From Xenococcaceae cyanobacterium MO_188.B19 (GTDB lineage: Bacteria; Cyanobacteriota; Cyanobacteriia; Cyanobacteriales; Xenococcaceae): DNA of 50,251 nucleotides. Location of the stretch: contig JASJDF010000001.1 in NCBI GenBank assembly GCA_030065715.1, positions 1 through 50,251 of the forward strand. The letters are read 5' to 3'. The translations under genes and the position numbers were made by a program. This document shows positions 39,935 through 50,137 of the stretch, one piece after another (the first letter of the stretch is position 1; the number at the start of each line of letters is the position of its first letter). Below the pieces are notes generated by a model. The model was not told the origin of the DNA, ran no database searches, and worked only from the letters and a program-made list of their open reading frames with translations.

Positions 39935-40561
39935 TTAGAAACAATTAGGGAAAATTGATAACTGCTTGGGAACAGAAGTCAATACTTTTGGTTCAGATAT
40001 ATCTGCTACTCGCAATTGATTAAGTACATTAATTTCTGGGGTGTATATTTGATTTGATTTCACAGGCAAGCGATCGCTGATATATTGCACTTGATAGTTA
40101 CTATAGCTTAGTTCATGAAAAATTTGAACTCTTGGGTCATAACTCACTTGAGGACAGTTTTGGGAAAGAGAATTTTCAACTATGAGGGTGTTGCCGTTTC
40201 TTTGTATTTTTAAAATAGCTTCTGTGGTTTTAATTTCCACAATATAGGAAATATTGCCATTGTCTGCTTGGTAGGTATTGAGTTGCTCAGTAGCATAAGC
40301 AGGGATAAAAATTGATTCTACACTGTTATTTTTGGCTGTTCCAGCATAGAAGTACTGATCCCCTTTTTGACAAAGATTGACGTAAAAATTAGCAGTCTCA
40401 AAAGTCCTAATTTTTTGATAAGCTTCTCCAAGATGTTTGCAGTCGTGCCATGATTGATCAACGATGAAGAGGTAGTCGGTACTAGAAGTATCGGCGAGAG
40501 TCGGAAATGGGGAAATTGTAGCTGCGCTCGCTAATAAACTTGACCAGAATCTGTTATTCAT
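39935..40561 (-). CDS. Exported hypothetical protein
   Basis: 208-aa ORF with N-terminal signal-like segment. Confidence 0.6.
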   Translation of the reverse strand: MNNRFWSSLLASAATISPFPTLADTSSTDYLFIVDQSWHDCKHLGEAYQKIRTFETANFYVNLCQKGDQYFYAGTAKNNSVESIFIPAYATEQLNTYQADNGNISYIVEIKTTEAILKIQRNGNTLIVENSLSQNCPQVSYDPRVQIFHELSYSNYQVQYISDRLPVKSNQIYTPEINVLNQLRVADISEPKVLTSVPKQLSIFPNCF

Positions 40562-40783
40562 GATTACTCCTCACCATGCGAGTAGGTAGTTTTCACAGTG
40601 ACTAACTATGAGATATAGAGTTCCCTTTGATTAAAATATGTAAACTAAGTCTATCTAAAATTGCAAGTTACAGTTATAAAATCGTCCACTGTAAAGTTGA
40701 ATAACTATTGTTGCCCACTTCCAGAAAACGTTAGGATCAATCCATAATAAATACAATAGTAGATAGCCAATAAGAATAAGATT

Positions 40784-40996
40784 ATGGGAGAAGCAAAACG
40801 CCGTAAATCTATCTTAGGAGAGAAATATGGTCAAGAATCTCGGATTCTACCTGGAATACCCATTACCAAATCTCAGGCGGAGCAGTTTGTTAAATTGACA
40901 AGTAGGGGTGCTTGGATTGGAATTGGTATTATGATTACTGCTTGGTTGACAGTAAGGTTTATCGGCCCTGCTTTTGGATGGTGGGAAGTTTATTAA
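40784..40996 (+). CDS. DUF2839-like small protein
   Basis: MGEAKRRKSILGEKYGQE start and a C-terminal TM helix. Confidence 0.85.
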   Translation: MGEAKRRKSILGEKYGQESRILPGIPITKSQAEQFVKLTSRGAWIGIGIMITAWLTVRFIGPAFGWWEVY

Positions 40997-41056
40997 TTCA
41001 ACTAATAACGATATATAGAGAACAACATTAGATCAGAAAACTGGGAGAAATAACGA

Positions 41057-41680
41057 ATGAGTGAAAACAATCCCTATGAGATACTTGGAGTTACGGAAAA
41101 TGCTTCTTTTGAAGAAATACAAGCTGCTAAACAGCGTATCTCCAAGCAATATAGTGAAGATAACAAGATGGTAGAAAGGGTCGAAACTGCCTATGATTCT
41201 ATTATTATGGAGCGTCTGCGGTTGCGACAAGAAGGAAAAATTAAAGTCCCTGAAAGAATCAGATTTCCTGAACGTAGTGTAGAACTTCCTGCGCCGAAAA
41301 CTCCTATTCTTCGGCAAAACACGACCAATTGGTGGCAGCAGTTGGTAGATAATCCCTCTCAGAGAGAAATCCTGATTCCCACAGGAGTATTCTTAAGTTT
41401 AGCGATTATTACAGTGATTTCTCTCAACAACAATAATTATTCGTCATTATCTTTGCTCATGGGTTTGGGCTTTATGAGTAGTCTTTACTTTCTCAATCGC
41501 AAAGAAAAGCGTTTTGGTCGTTCACTATTGATCAGCCTAGTGGCTTTACTGGGTGGGGTTGGTTTGGGAGCAGCGATCGCGGGAACGTTAAAAGGTAGTG
41601 GTGTCTTTATCTCCACTGAACAAGTTGGTTCTGCGGTAACTTTTACCTTATTCTGGTTCGCTAGTTGTTTTCTGCGTTGA
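41057..41680 (+). CDS. CPP1-like family protein (DUF3353)
   Basis: NPYEILGVTENASFEEIQAAKQRISKQYSEDNKMVERVETAYDSIIMERLRLRQEGKIKVPERIRFPER plus TM helices. Confidence 0.92.
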   Translation: MSENNPYEILGVTENASFEEIQAAKQRISKQYSEDNKMVERVETAYDSIIMERLRLRQEGKIKVPERIRFPERSVELPAPKTPILRQNTTNWWQQLVDNPSQREILIPTGVFLSLAIITVISLNNNNYSSLSLLMGLGFMSSLYFLNRKEKRFGRSLLISLVALLGGVGLGAAIAGTLKGSGVFISTEQVGSAVTFTLFWFASCFLR

Positions 41681-41787
41681 GCAATACCCAATTAGGAGAC
41701 GTTCAAAAATAACTTCATACTTTAGCTCTGTGTAAGCCTTTCAGGCTTTTACCATGCTGCTGAAGTTAATTCTGCATGCGCCCTTAA

Positions 41788-42486
41788 TTATAACCGTGTA
41801 TAGGGGATCAAAGAAGTAATTTTAACCACAGCTTGTTGCAGATTATCGGTAATAAAATCAGGTTCGTAGCACTCTAATTGGTTGCGATCGCGAATTCCTG
41901 ATAATACGCCAACCATTTTGATCTTATGAGTTTTTGCTGCTACGATATCCGCCTCAGTATCCCCTACCATCCATACATCAGTAGCAGTAGGTAACTCTTT
42001 TAAAGCTCTAGCCATTAATAGAGGTTTATCCTTAACATCAGCAGTTTTCACATAATCATTAGGCAGACAGTAGCGACGCTCAGGAGGAAAAAATCTTGCT
42101 AAATCGTACTTATCAAAAGCTGCATTGAGTTCCTTTTGTTTGCGCATGGTCATCACCACTAAATCAATACCCAATTTTTGCACCTCTTCTAAAGCTGCAA
42201 TCGCACCAGAAATAACAGTGTCATGAACTAAATAAGGCAAACTATGAACAGTATCCTTGCGTAAACGGGCAAAATCTTCTGCTTGAGTGGCATTTAGTCC
42301 CGAAAGTAAGCCAATTTTTCTTTCTGGTACACGGGAACGTTTGAGTTGCCAAAATTCGGCTTTTGATAAGGGACTTATTTTTTGGTTAGGATGTTTGATT
42401 TGTTCTAGACAATACTGATAAACATAATAATAGCGAGGGGAAACATCCATTATGGGGCCGTCAAAGTCTGTGATCAGTCGCAGCAT
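41788..42486 (-). CDS. HAD-superfamily hydrolase
   Basis: MLRLITDFDGPIMDVSPRYY; VWMVGDTEADIVAAKTHKIKMVGVLSG. Confidence 0.9.
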   Translation of the reverse strand: MLRLITDFDGPIMDVSPRYYYVYQYCLEQIKHPNQKISPLSKAEFWQLKRSRVPERKIGLLSGLNATQAEDFARLRKDTVHSLPYLVHDTVISGAIAALEEVQKLGIDLVVMTMRKQKELNAAFDKYDLARFFPPERRYCLPNDYVKTADVKDKPLLMARALKELPTATDVWMVGDTEADIVAAKTHKIKMVGVLSGIRDRNQLECYEPDFITDNLQQAVVKITSLIPYTRL

Positions 42487-42713
42487 TCTCTAGTCTTTAT
42501 TAAGCTTTGTTACAAATTAATATTAAACCATTAAACATTAAAGATTGTCTCAGTATTTTGATGAACGTGAGTTCGGAGTGGTTCCCTTACTGCCTTCGCG
42601 AGGGTAATTCAGAGTTGAGGTTGCACCAATTCCTAAGAAAATCCCCCGCTCCACCTACCACTGTTCCACCTAACACCTATCACAACCAAGAATTATGACT
42701 TTTTCAGCAAGCC

Positions 42714-43208
42714 CTAGTTAGTATTGCGCTCAACTAAAACAATTTTCCATTGTCCTAATTGGCTAGCTTGAAAGGCGATCTTACTGCCGTCGCCACTAAT
42801 AGTAGGATGACTGACAGAGCCTTTGATATCTGAAGTAATTAATTCTGCTCGTTGTCTTTGTCGATCATAGACAAATATATCGCTTTTTCCTCTTTCGGTA
42901 GAAACATAAGCAATGTAACGTCCATCTTGGCTGATGGATGGTTGATCTTGGCTAGAATTATTGCGATTGAGATTGGGAAGAGGTACTAATTGACGTTGGA
43001 AAAAATCATAGAGGAAGATATCTCTGTGACCACGGCGATCAGAAGCAAAAACTAAGTAGTTACCATCTCCACTGTAGTTGGGATATTCTTCAGTAAAATT
43101 GCTGTTAATACCACCTGGTAAAAGTTGTACTGTTTTAGCACAGCCTCCAATTATATTAAAAATCAGCAAATTTAAGAGTGTAAGACGAATAATTAGGATT
43201 GTCTTCAT
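42714..43208 (-). CDS. TolB/PD40-like beta-propeller lipoprotein; stop codon lies in the inverted repeat
   Basis: LIFNIIGGCA lipobox-like; YLVFASDRRGHRDIFLYD, ISQDGRYIAYVSTERGKSDIFVYD; TAG stop overlaps 42714-42716. Confidence 0.8.
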   Translation of the reverse strand: MKTILIIRLTLLNLLIFNIIGGCAKTVQLLPGGINSNFTEEYPNYSGDGNYLVFASDRRGHRDIFLYDFFQRQLVPLPNLNRNNSSQDQPSISQDGRYIAYVSTERGKSDIFVYDRQRQRAELITSDIKGSVSHPTISGDGSKIAFQASQLGQWKIVLVERNTN

Positions 43209-44222
43209 TAATTCCTCATAAAAGCTCTCTTTATGTCAAGTTATTTCCTAGGAATTACCATTTTGTAATGTAGAATAAAACGTAAATTTATCAATATGCG
43301 ACTTTATACTTAAATTTTATAAAGATTTTATAAAGTCGTCTGCTCTCTAAGGCTCTGAGATTACTGATGAATCTTACTGTTTCTCGTCTTCCCTTTACTT
43401 GGTTTCTTTTGGCTAGCGATCTTACAGGACTACTTCTCTAAGAAGGTTTTGAATCAGCCGTTGTAGTAACTAAAAACTCTAGACTTGACGCATACGCATG
43501 ACCTTAAGGTATGCAACAGCAGCTTCCTCAGCGCATTCAGAGCGGGTAACTGTCGCCGAACGTAGCGAACGATAAATTAATGAAGTCTAGCGCCTCAAAC
43601 AGTTCTCCTCGCGCAATTTTGCCCGTTCCGTAGTGAATCCATATCCAGAATCGATCCTCGATCCACTGCTCATCTGGTAAGGGGTAAGCTTATCTTCATT
43701 CAAATTGCATGGGTTTTGGCAGCAGGGGAGCAGGGGAGCTTCAGGTGCAGGGGAGCAAGGTTGATGCTTTCTGAACAAATTGTAAATTATGCAAATTAAA
43801 TGCGTATTAGCTTACTACTAAGCTTGGTTGCATTTAGTTTGACTATTGGTGAGGGTAAGGCAGGAGGCAGAAGCTTTTTCACATTCTTTTTTGAAGATTA
43901 AATATCCAAGTTAAATGCGTCTAAGCTTACCAATCTTTTATTCAGTTCTTAATTCTATTTCCCTAGGTATGTCGCCCCCGCAAATCGGGTATTTGTCCTT
44001 GGTCGAGCATCTAGGTTGGGTAGTTCCCAATCCTGGGTCAATTCAGGTTCATACCTTGCGCCCAAAAAATATTATACGACAACCGAAAGCTTTGTTAGAT
44101 GAAGATTTGGTATCAAAACTGTAAACCTATGACTGACGACTTATCGTGTTCGCTCTCATCCCCCGATTTATCGGGGGACTTCCCGCTCACGAAGTTAACA
44201 ATTACTGGTTACTGATTACTGA

Positions 44223-44474
44223 TTACCAAGCAGGATCATCGTAAAGATTGACGGTTAGCTCTGATTTTCCACTAGGAACAGTAGGAACAGAACTAATACA
44301 AGCACAAATAGCAGTACCATCACCCAATTCTACTTCACAGGCGTGACAAGAACCCATGAGACACCCAGTAGGAATCAACACTCCTGCTTTTGCTGCTACT
44401 TCTAAGAGTGGTTCTCCGGGCTGCGCTTCTGTGACGACATCGTCTGGTAAAAACCGAACTTTAACATTTATCAT
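44223..44474 (-). CDS. 2Fe-2S ferredoxin-like protein
   Basis: GVLIPTGCLMGSCHACEVELGDGTAICACISSVP. Confidence 0.88.
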   Translation of the reverse strand: MINVKVRFLPDDVVTEAQPGEPLLEVAAKAGVLIPTGCLMGSCHACEVELGDGTAICACISSVPTVPSGKSELTVNLYDDPAW

Positions 44475-44621
44475 TTAACATTTACCATTTATCATTTTCT
44501 TTCTCTAATAGGTGAAGTACACAAAATTATGCACTCTAGACGCGAAGCGCGAGTACGGTCGGTTTCTCTAAACTTATTTTAACCAAGGTGTACTCCACAT
44601 AATTTAATAATCGCTATATGG

Positions 44622-46115
44622 CTAATAGTAATTATTGGAAATAATAGATTTGAGATTGAGATGGCTTTCTATCAAGTCCGCTAAAGAATTTAAGGTTACT
44701 TCTCTTTGTTCTCGATAATTAGAAATTCCCGTCGCCAGAGAAGACATCCCCCTTTGTTTCCGTAAATGATTTAACCAAGAACGCCGCCAAGGGCCATTAT
44801 CAAAAAGACCATGAAGATAACAACCCCAAATCGACTTACTCTCATCTACTAGACCCAAATTAGGATCGTCAAAAATAGGTTGATATTTATGTTCTATTTC
44901 TTTGGCTCTTTGAGGAATACGAGTGCGTCCTTGATGGATTTCGTAGCCGTCAACGGGTAACCCCGCTTGAGGATAATTAGAAAATACTTGTCTCTGGCGA
45001 GCAATTTTGTTATCCGAAAGTATTGTAATAACTGGCAATAATCCTAATCCCCGATACTCTCCTGGTTCACCTTCATAACCTTCTGGGTCAATAATGCGTT
45101 GACCTAGCATTTGAAAACCACCGCAGATCCCAATTACAGTTCCTCCTGCTGCTGCATAATCCTGCAATTGTTTTGCCATACCACTTTTTTCCATTGCCAT
45201 CAGATCGGAAATAGTGGTTTTAGACCCAGGAATAATTACGGCATCAGGATGTCCTAGAGAGTCTTTGAGGGAAAGATAGGTAACTCCTACGGTAGATTCT
45301 GCTTCTAGAGGGTCAAAATCGGTAAAGTTAGAGATTCGCGGCAGACGAATAACACTGATGTTTAAATCAGGATTTGTTGGAGTTGCTTTGCGATCTAACA
45401 AATCGAGAGAATCTTCTGCGGGTAAAGTATTATCCATCCAAGGAATAACGCCCAAAACAGGAATTCCTGTATGCTTCTCTAGCCATTCAATCCCTGATGT
45501 CAATAACTCTTTGTGTCCGCGAAATTTATTGATCACGATGCCTTTTATTAGCGATCGCTCATTAGGTTCTAATAGTTCTAAAGTTCCCACTATATGAGCA
45601 AAAGCACCACCCCGTTCAATATCTGTTACTAATATAGTTGTAGCATTGAGATGCTTGGCAATACGCATATTAGTCAAATCTCGATGCTTGAGATTGATTT
45701 CCGCAGGACTTCCTGCTCCTTCACAGATAATCAGGTCAAATTCCAACGATAGGCGATAGAGGGAGTCTTGGATCACTTCCCAACCCAAGTCAAAATAATT
45801 TTCGTAATACTCTATAGCTGATACTGTTCCAACAGGTTTACCCTTCATAATGACTTGAGAAGTCATATTGCCCTGTGGTTTAAGCAAAATTGGGTTCATT
45901 TCCACCCTTGGAATTATTCCTGCTGCCCAAGCCTGTACCGCTTGGGCATAGCCAATTTCCCCCCCAGTAGCTGTAACATAGGCGTTTAAAGCCATGTTTT
46001 GTCCCTTAAAGGGTGCTACGCGCCAGCCGTGTCTAGCTAAAGTTCGACACAAAGCAGCGGTCAGGAACGATTTTCCTGCATGGGAGGTTGTCCCCACCAC
46101 CATAATCGCTTTCAT
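44622..46115 (-). CDS. cobQ: Cobyric acid synthase
   Basis: VGTTSHAGKSFLTAALCRTLARHGWRVAPFKGQNMALNAYVTATGGEIGYAQAVQA; GICGGFQMLGQ; GCYLHGLFDN. Confidence 0.97.
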   Translation of the reverse strand: MKAIMVVGTTSHAGKSFLTAALCRTLARHGWRVAPFKGQNMALNAYVTATGGEIGYAQAVQAWAAGIIPRVEMNPILLKPQGNMTSQVIMKGKPVGTVSAIEYYENYFDLGWEVIQDSLYRLSLEFDLIICEGAGSPAEINLKHRDLTNMRIAKHLNATTILVTDIERGGAFAHIVGTLELLEPNERSLIKGIVINKFRGHKELLTSGIEWLEKHTGIPVLGVIPWMDNTLPAEDSLDLLDRKATPTNPDLNISVIRLPRISNFTDFDPLEAESTVGVTYLSLKDSLGHPDAVIIPGSKTTISDLMAMEKSGMAKQLQDYAAAGGTVIGICGGFQMLGQRIIDPEGYEGEPGEYRGLGLLPVITILSDNKIARQRQVFSNYPQAGLPVDGYEIHQGRTRIPQRAKEIEHKYQPIFDDPNLGLVDESKSIWGCYLHGLFDNGPWRRSWLNHLRKQRGMSSLATGISNYREQREVTLNSLADLIESHLNLKSIISNNYY

Positions 46116-46174
46116 TAGTTAATTAGTCCTTTGCTGGAATATATCCACCTTTATAACAATTACATATAGCTATG

Positions 46175-46576
46175 TTAAAGTGACCATTGTAACCAACGAT
46201 TTAGCCAGTTGGAAATGCGGTCTTGCCAAGAAGGGTTAGGAAAATCACCTTGAGGTTGCCATTTTTCAACAATTTGTCTGCCTAGAGGGGTGAGACGAAA
46301 ACTATCAGTAAGTCCTTGTCCATCTACTTCTCTTCGTAAAATACCCACTTTAATCAACCAAATTAAATAGGATTCTGCGGAATTTTCAGGTATCGCTTTC
46401 TTAGTGTAATTTTTCTCTATTCCTGTGGTTTCTGCGATATTTTGGAGGGGAATACTCTGATCGCCCATTGCCGTAAATAAATTTAGCTTAAAGGGAGAAC
46501 AAAACAAAGCTCTGGCTGCCCTATGAATAGTATTTTGGGGATAATTAATGGATTTAGTAAATACTTTAGAAGTCAT
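46175..46576 (-). CDS. Npun_F0494-family-like protein
   Basis: 133-aa ORF with RAARALFCSPFKLNLF...LTPLGRQIVEKW. Confidence 0.7.
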   Translation of the reverse strand: MTSKVFTKSINYPQNTIHRAARALFCSPFKLNLFTAMGDQSIPLQNIAETTGIEKNYTKKAIPENSAESYLIWLIKVGILRREVDGQGLTDSFRLTPLGRQIVEKWQPQGDFPNPSWQDRISNWLNRWLQWSL

Positions 46577-46657
46577 TGGCTAAAATTAAGAATGTCAATA
46601 CGGTGATTCTGTAAGCTGAGGGAGCCTCGGCACATCTCGCCGTCAATTCCAGAAAAC

Positions 46658-46981
46658 TTGATGCAAGCAACTTCATCTTCCGATATAAATCTTATTATGG
46701 CAGGTTTTCAAGCTCTCTCTGATCCTCTAAGAATTGGAATTATTGATTCTCTGCAACAACAGGAGTTATGTGTCTGCGATTTATGCGATCGCCTTCAAGT
46801 TAATCAGTCTAAACTTTCGTTTCATCTCAAAACCCTAAAAGAAGCTGGTTTAATTACTCCCCGTCAATCGGGGCGTTGGATTTACTACAGTTTGAATTTA
46901 CGTCAATTTGTCTTGCTAGAGCAGTATTTAGCCAAGATTCGCTCCAATACAAAGATCGTTTTGCGTCAAGCCTGTGAGTAA
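46658..46981 (+). CDS. ArsR/SmtB-family transcriptional regulator
   Basis: ALSDPLRIGIIDSLQQQELCVCDLCDRLQVNQSKLSFHLKTLKEAGLITPRQSGRWIYYSL. Confidence 0.95.
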   Translation: MMQATSSSDINLIMAGFQALSDPLRIGIIDSLQQQELCVCDLCDRLQVNQSKLSFHLKTLKEAGLITPRQSGRWIYYSLNLRQFVLLEQYLAKIRSNTKIVLRQACE

Positions 46982-47135
46982 GCTCACCTCTGCCTGAAGT
47001 CAGAGGCTTTCGCCACGCTTCAATACTTTGGTGTTGTGGTAGCCCTGAGCTTAATACCCCTTCGCAATTAACTGTGGGACTGATATTAATCTCGAACCTC
47101 TAAGGCGTGCTTACTTACTTACTTTCTGATCTACT

Positions 47136-47543
47136 TTGGTTCAAGTTATGCACAAAACAAAATTAGAACTTTTTCAACCAAATTTCATTGTCAGGACTCC
47201 CCTGTCCCAGGATGGTTTTATCTCCCACCCACGCCCCACAAAGTCTGTTATTTCTAGACTTCTAGCTAGTTTGCGTATCTACTCGCAAGATACTAGCCTA
47301 CTGGATAGCCGTTTACTTCAGCTTAAAAAGTGCCTTTCCTTAATTCAGCTTAAAGCAATTATACAATGGCTGAACCCTTTGCTATATAAAAATTTTGTAT
47401 CTTTTCTGTACAGTTATCTATTAGCAAAACTCAAGGGTGTTGAAGAGGGGCTGTCATCTGAGGTCTCCTCAGATGTTTATACGCCCCGTCCCATCGTTGA
47501 CTTCAAACTTAAATGCAGATCGTGCATGAAACCTATGCTGTAA
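47136..47543 (+). CDS. Hypothetical protein
   Basis: 135-aa ORF upstream of nirA; no recognised domain. Confidence 0.45.
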   Translation: MVQVMHKTKLELFQPNFIVRTPLSQDGFISHPRPTKSVISRLLASLRIYSQDTSLLDSRLLQLKKCLSLIQLKAIIQWLNPLLYKNFVSFLYSYLLAKLKGVEEGLSSEVSSDVYTPRPIVDFKLKCRSCMKPML

Positions 47544-47564
47544 ATTTACAACCTGCAATTTTTT

Positions 47565-47606
47565 GTAACTAAATATACAAAATATATTGATTTTCACTAA
47601 TTAAAT
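47565..47606 (+). promoter_or_regulatory. NtcA-activated promoter (NtcA box plus -10)
   Basis: GTA-ACTAAATA-TAC (47565-47578), then 22 nt, then TTAAAT (47601-47606); upstream of nirA. Confidence 0.75.
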
Positions 47607-47904
47607 AAAAGTACATGATAAGTAAACTTTCTTTAGTTTAACAACTGCTATCTTGAGAAAGAAAATTGGAAAGAAACAACAAAGGTCTTGTTTGTGGCAA
47701 CAATAGACTTCTTGCAAAAGTCAGGGGAAAGTCAGGGGAAAGGAGAAAGGGGAAAAAAACGTAAAAATAACCTTTTCCCTCGTGCAAGGGGACTTATACA
47801 AGAGTTGTAATAACCATCGCTGGGAAAATGCAAAGGGTTAAGTAGAAAAATTAACAGTAATTATTAAGTTATTAACAGTTAATAGTATATGGGGAGAATT
47901 ACAG

Positions 47905-49437
47905 ATGGTGAATACCGCGAAACCAGCTAAATTAAACAAGTTTGAGAAATTTAAAGCCGACAAAGATGGCTTGGCTGTTCAAGATGAAATCGAAAAATTT
48001 GCTCAACAAGGTTGGGAAGCCATAGACAAAACCGACTTAGAACATAGGTTGAAATGGTTAGGGATATTTTATCGTCCTGTAACCCCAGGAAAATTTATGC
48101 TCAGAATGCGAACCCCTAGTGGTATCGTCACCAGTGAACAGATGCAAGTTTATGGTTCAATCGTACAGAAGTATGGAGAAGATGGTAGCGCCGATATTAC
48201 CACTAGACAAAATATCCAGTTACGGGGAGTGCGTCTCGAAGATATCCCTGATATTTTCCGTCAATTTGAAGTAGTGGGATTAACTTCTGTTCAGTCGGGA
48301 ATGGATAATGTTCGCAACATAACAGGTTCTCCCATGGCGGGAATTGATGGGGATGAAATTATTGACACTCGTGAATTAGTCCAGAAAGTCCAAGACATGA
48401 TTACCAATGAAGGAAAAGGTAATTATGACTTTACCAATTTGCCCCGTAAGTTTAATATTGCGATCGAAGGAGGTCGAGACAACTCAGTTCATGCAGAAAT
48501 AAACGATATTGCCTTTGTTCCAGCTTATAAAGAGGGTGTATTAGGGTTTAATGTGGTAGTTGGAGGCTTTTTCTCTGCTAAACGAGCTGAAGCTGCTATT
48601 CCTCTTAATGCTTGGGTACATCCCAATGAAGATGTAGTAGAAATATCTAGAGCCATCTTAACAGTATTTCGCGATCGCGGTTCGAGAGCCAATCGCCAAA
48701 AATCTCGTTTGATGTGGTTAATTGATGAACTAGGATTAGAACAATTCCGTTCTCTCGTCGAAGCAGAATTTGGTAGCCCTCTGCTTCCTGCTGCGGAAAA
48801 AGACGAACTAGACTGGGAAAAACGAGATCATTTGGGAGTATTTAAACAAAAACAACCAGGATTAAATTATGTGGGAATGCACGTTCCCGCAGGGAGACTT
48901 TCTGCTCAAGATATGTTTGATATCGCGAGAATAGCGGAAGTTTATGGTAATGGAGAAATCCGTTTAACTGTTGAGCAAAATGTCATTATTCCCCATATTC
49001 CTGATGCCAATCTTGACCCGTTTTTAGCAGAACCTTTACTGCAAAAATTTGTCCTTGAACCTAAACCTCTAGAAAGGTCTTTAGTATCCTGTACAGGGTC
49101 ACAATTCTGCAATTTTGCTTTAGTAGAAACTAAAAATCAGGGTTTAAAATTAGCCAGAGAATTAGATGCAGAATTAAACATACCAAACAAAGTCAGAATT
49201 CATTGGACTGGTTGTCCCAACTCTTGTGGTCAACCCCAAGTAGCAGATATTGGTTTTATGGGAACAAAGGTTCGTAAAGATGGGAAAAGCGTGGAAGGGG
49301 TAAATTTGTTTATGGGGGGAAAAGTTGGGAAAGAAGCTAAGTTAGGAGATGTTGTTCAGAAAGGAATTGCTTGTGAAGACCTTAAACCCTTACTCAAAGA
49401 ACTTTTAATCAAAGAATTTGGTGCAACCCCAAAGTAG
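47905..49437 (+). CDS. nirA: Ferredoxin-nitrite reductase
   Basis: GSADITTRQNIQLRGVRLEDIPDIF, SCTGSQFCNFALVETK, HWTGCPNSCGQPQVADIGFMG. Confidence 0.97.
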   Translation: MVNTAKPAKLNKFEKFKADKDGLAVQDEIEKFAQQGWEAIDKTDLEHRLKWLGIFYRPVTPGKFMLRMRTPSGIVTSEQMQVYGSIVQKYGEDGSADITTRQNIQLRGVRLEDIPDIFRQFEVVGLTSVQSGMDNVRNITGSPMAGIDGDEIIDTRELVQKVQDMITNEGKGNYDFTNLPRKFNIAIEGGRDNSVHAEINDIAFVPAYKEGVLGFNVVVGGFFSAKRAEAAIPLNAWVHPNEDVVEISRAILTVFRDRGSRANRQKSRLMWLIDELGLEQFRSLVEAEFGSPLLPAAEKDELDWEKRDHLGVFKQKQPGLNYVGMHVPAGRLSAQDMFDIARIAEVYGNGEIRLTVEQNVIIPHIPDANLDPFLAEPLLQKFVLEPKPLERSLVSCTGSQFCNFALVETKNQGLKLARELDAELNIPNKVRIHWTGCPNSCGQPQVADIGFMGTKVRKDGKSVEGVNLFMGGKVGKEAKLGDVVQKGIACEDLKPLLKELLIKEFGATPK

Positions 49438-49456
49438 TTAAGTAGCAAGTAGCAAC

Positions 49457-49523
49457 GGTGCGCGTTCCCTTGCGTCTTGCGCCGACGCGGGAGACCTGAC
49501 GGTAGTCGCTCCGCGGACGCACC
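49457..49523. repeat. Palindromic GGTGCG...CGCACC element inside an AGTAGCA heptamer repeat
   Basis: AAGTAGCAAGTAGCAAC[GGTGCGCGTTCCCTTGCG...GCGGACGCACC]GCAAGTAGCAAGTAGCAAG. Confidence 0.75.
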
Positions 49524-49993
49524 GCAAGTAGCAAGTAGCAAGTTAGGAATTTTGATGGTGAAGGACGCGCTTTGTACCCTTTGCTTGTCCAACAGCGTGG
49601 TTGCAGATGACGAACGGGACGTACAGGGTTTCGAGGAAACCTCACTCTGCCCCACACTCAATCACAATGTTGATGAAAAGGTTACTTATTGCAAGATATC
49701 TAAGTAAATAACCCAAGTTGCTAGTTACAACTCTAAAGTTGATCAAAGGTATCAAGATCAGTGTTTCTACGGAAAAAAATCAGTAAGATACATCAAAAAT
49801 CAGTAATTTTTTGGTAGAAAATTTTCTGAGATAATAATATTTTTATAACTAGCAACTTGAGTTAAATAGGTAAAATTAAATAGAAAATGGTGAGAGAGGT
49901 AATGGGTAATGGTTAATAGGTAATAGTGTTTTCTAGTTTTTTATGCCTACCTACTTATTAATTCCTCACAAAAATTTAGAAGTTAAACTTAAG

Positions 49994-50137
49994 ATGTTTG
50001 AAGGATTAGAAGCTTATATGGTTTCTGCTCCTTTTTTTTTGCTTCTGACAATGATTTTGACAATGATGTTGATTAATACCATTTCTCTTTTTAGATACTT
50101 AGGACTGATCGTGTATCAATTAAGACAAAGATTCTAG
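49994..50137 (+). CDS. Small membrane protein
   Basis: MFEGLEAYMVSAPFFLLLTMILTMMLINTISLFRYLGLIVYQLRQRF; start at 49994 more likely than 49943. Confidence 0.45.
   Translation: MFEGLEAYMVSAPFFLLLTMILTMMLINTISLFRYLGLIVYQLRQRF

Larger units (their letters stand above)
39705..42716. mobile_element. Region bounded by a perfect 28-bp inverted repeat (TAGGGCTTGCTGAAAAAGTCATAATTCT)
   Basis: 39705-39732 equals the reverse complement of 42689-42716; about 3 kb apart; no transposase ORF between. Confidence 0.7.

Noticed and set aside
43587-44124. Small ORFs between the TolB-like gene and the ferredoxin gene
   Set aside because: Overlap G-rich repeats and hairpins; no recognisable domain or consistent start.
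49356-49707. Overlapping ORFs on both strands after nirA
   Set aside because: Generated by the palindrome/heptamer repeat; no conserved motif.
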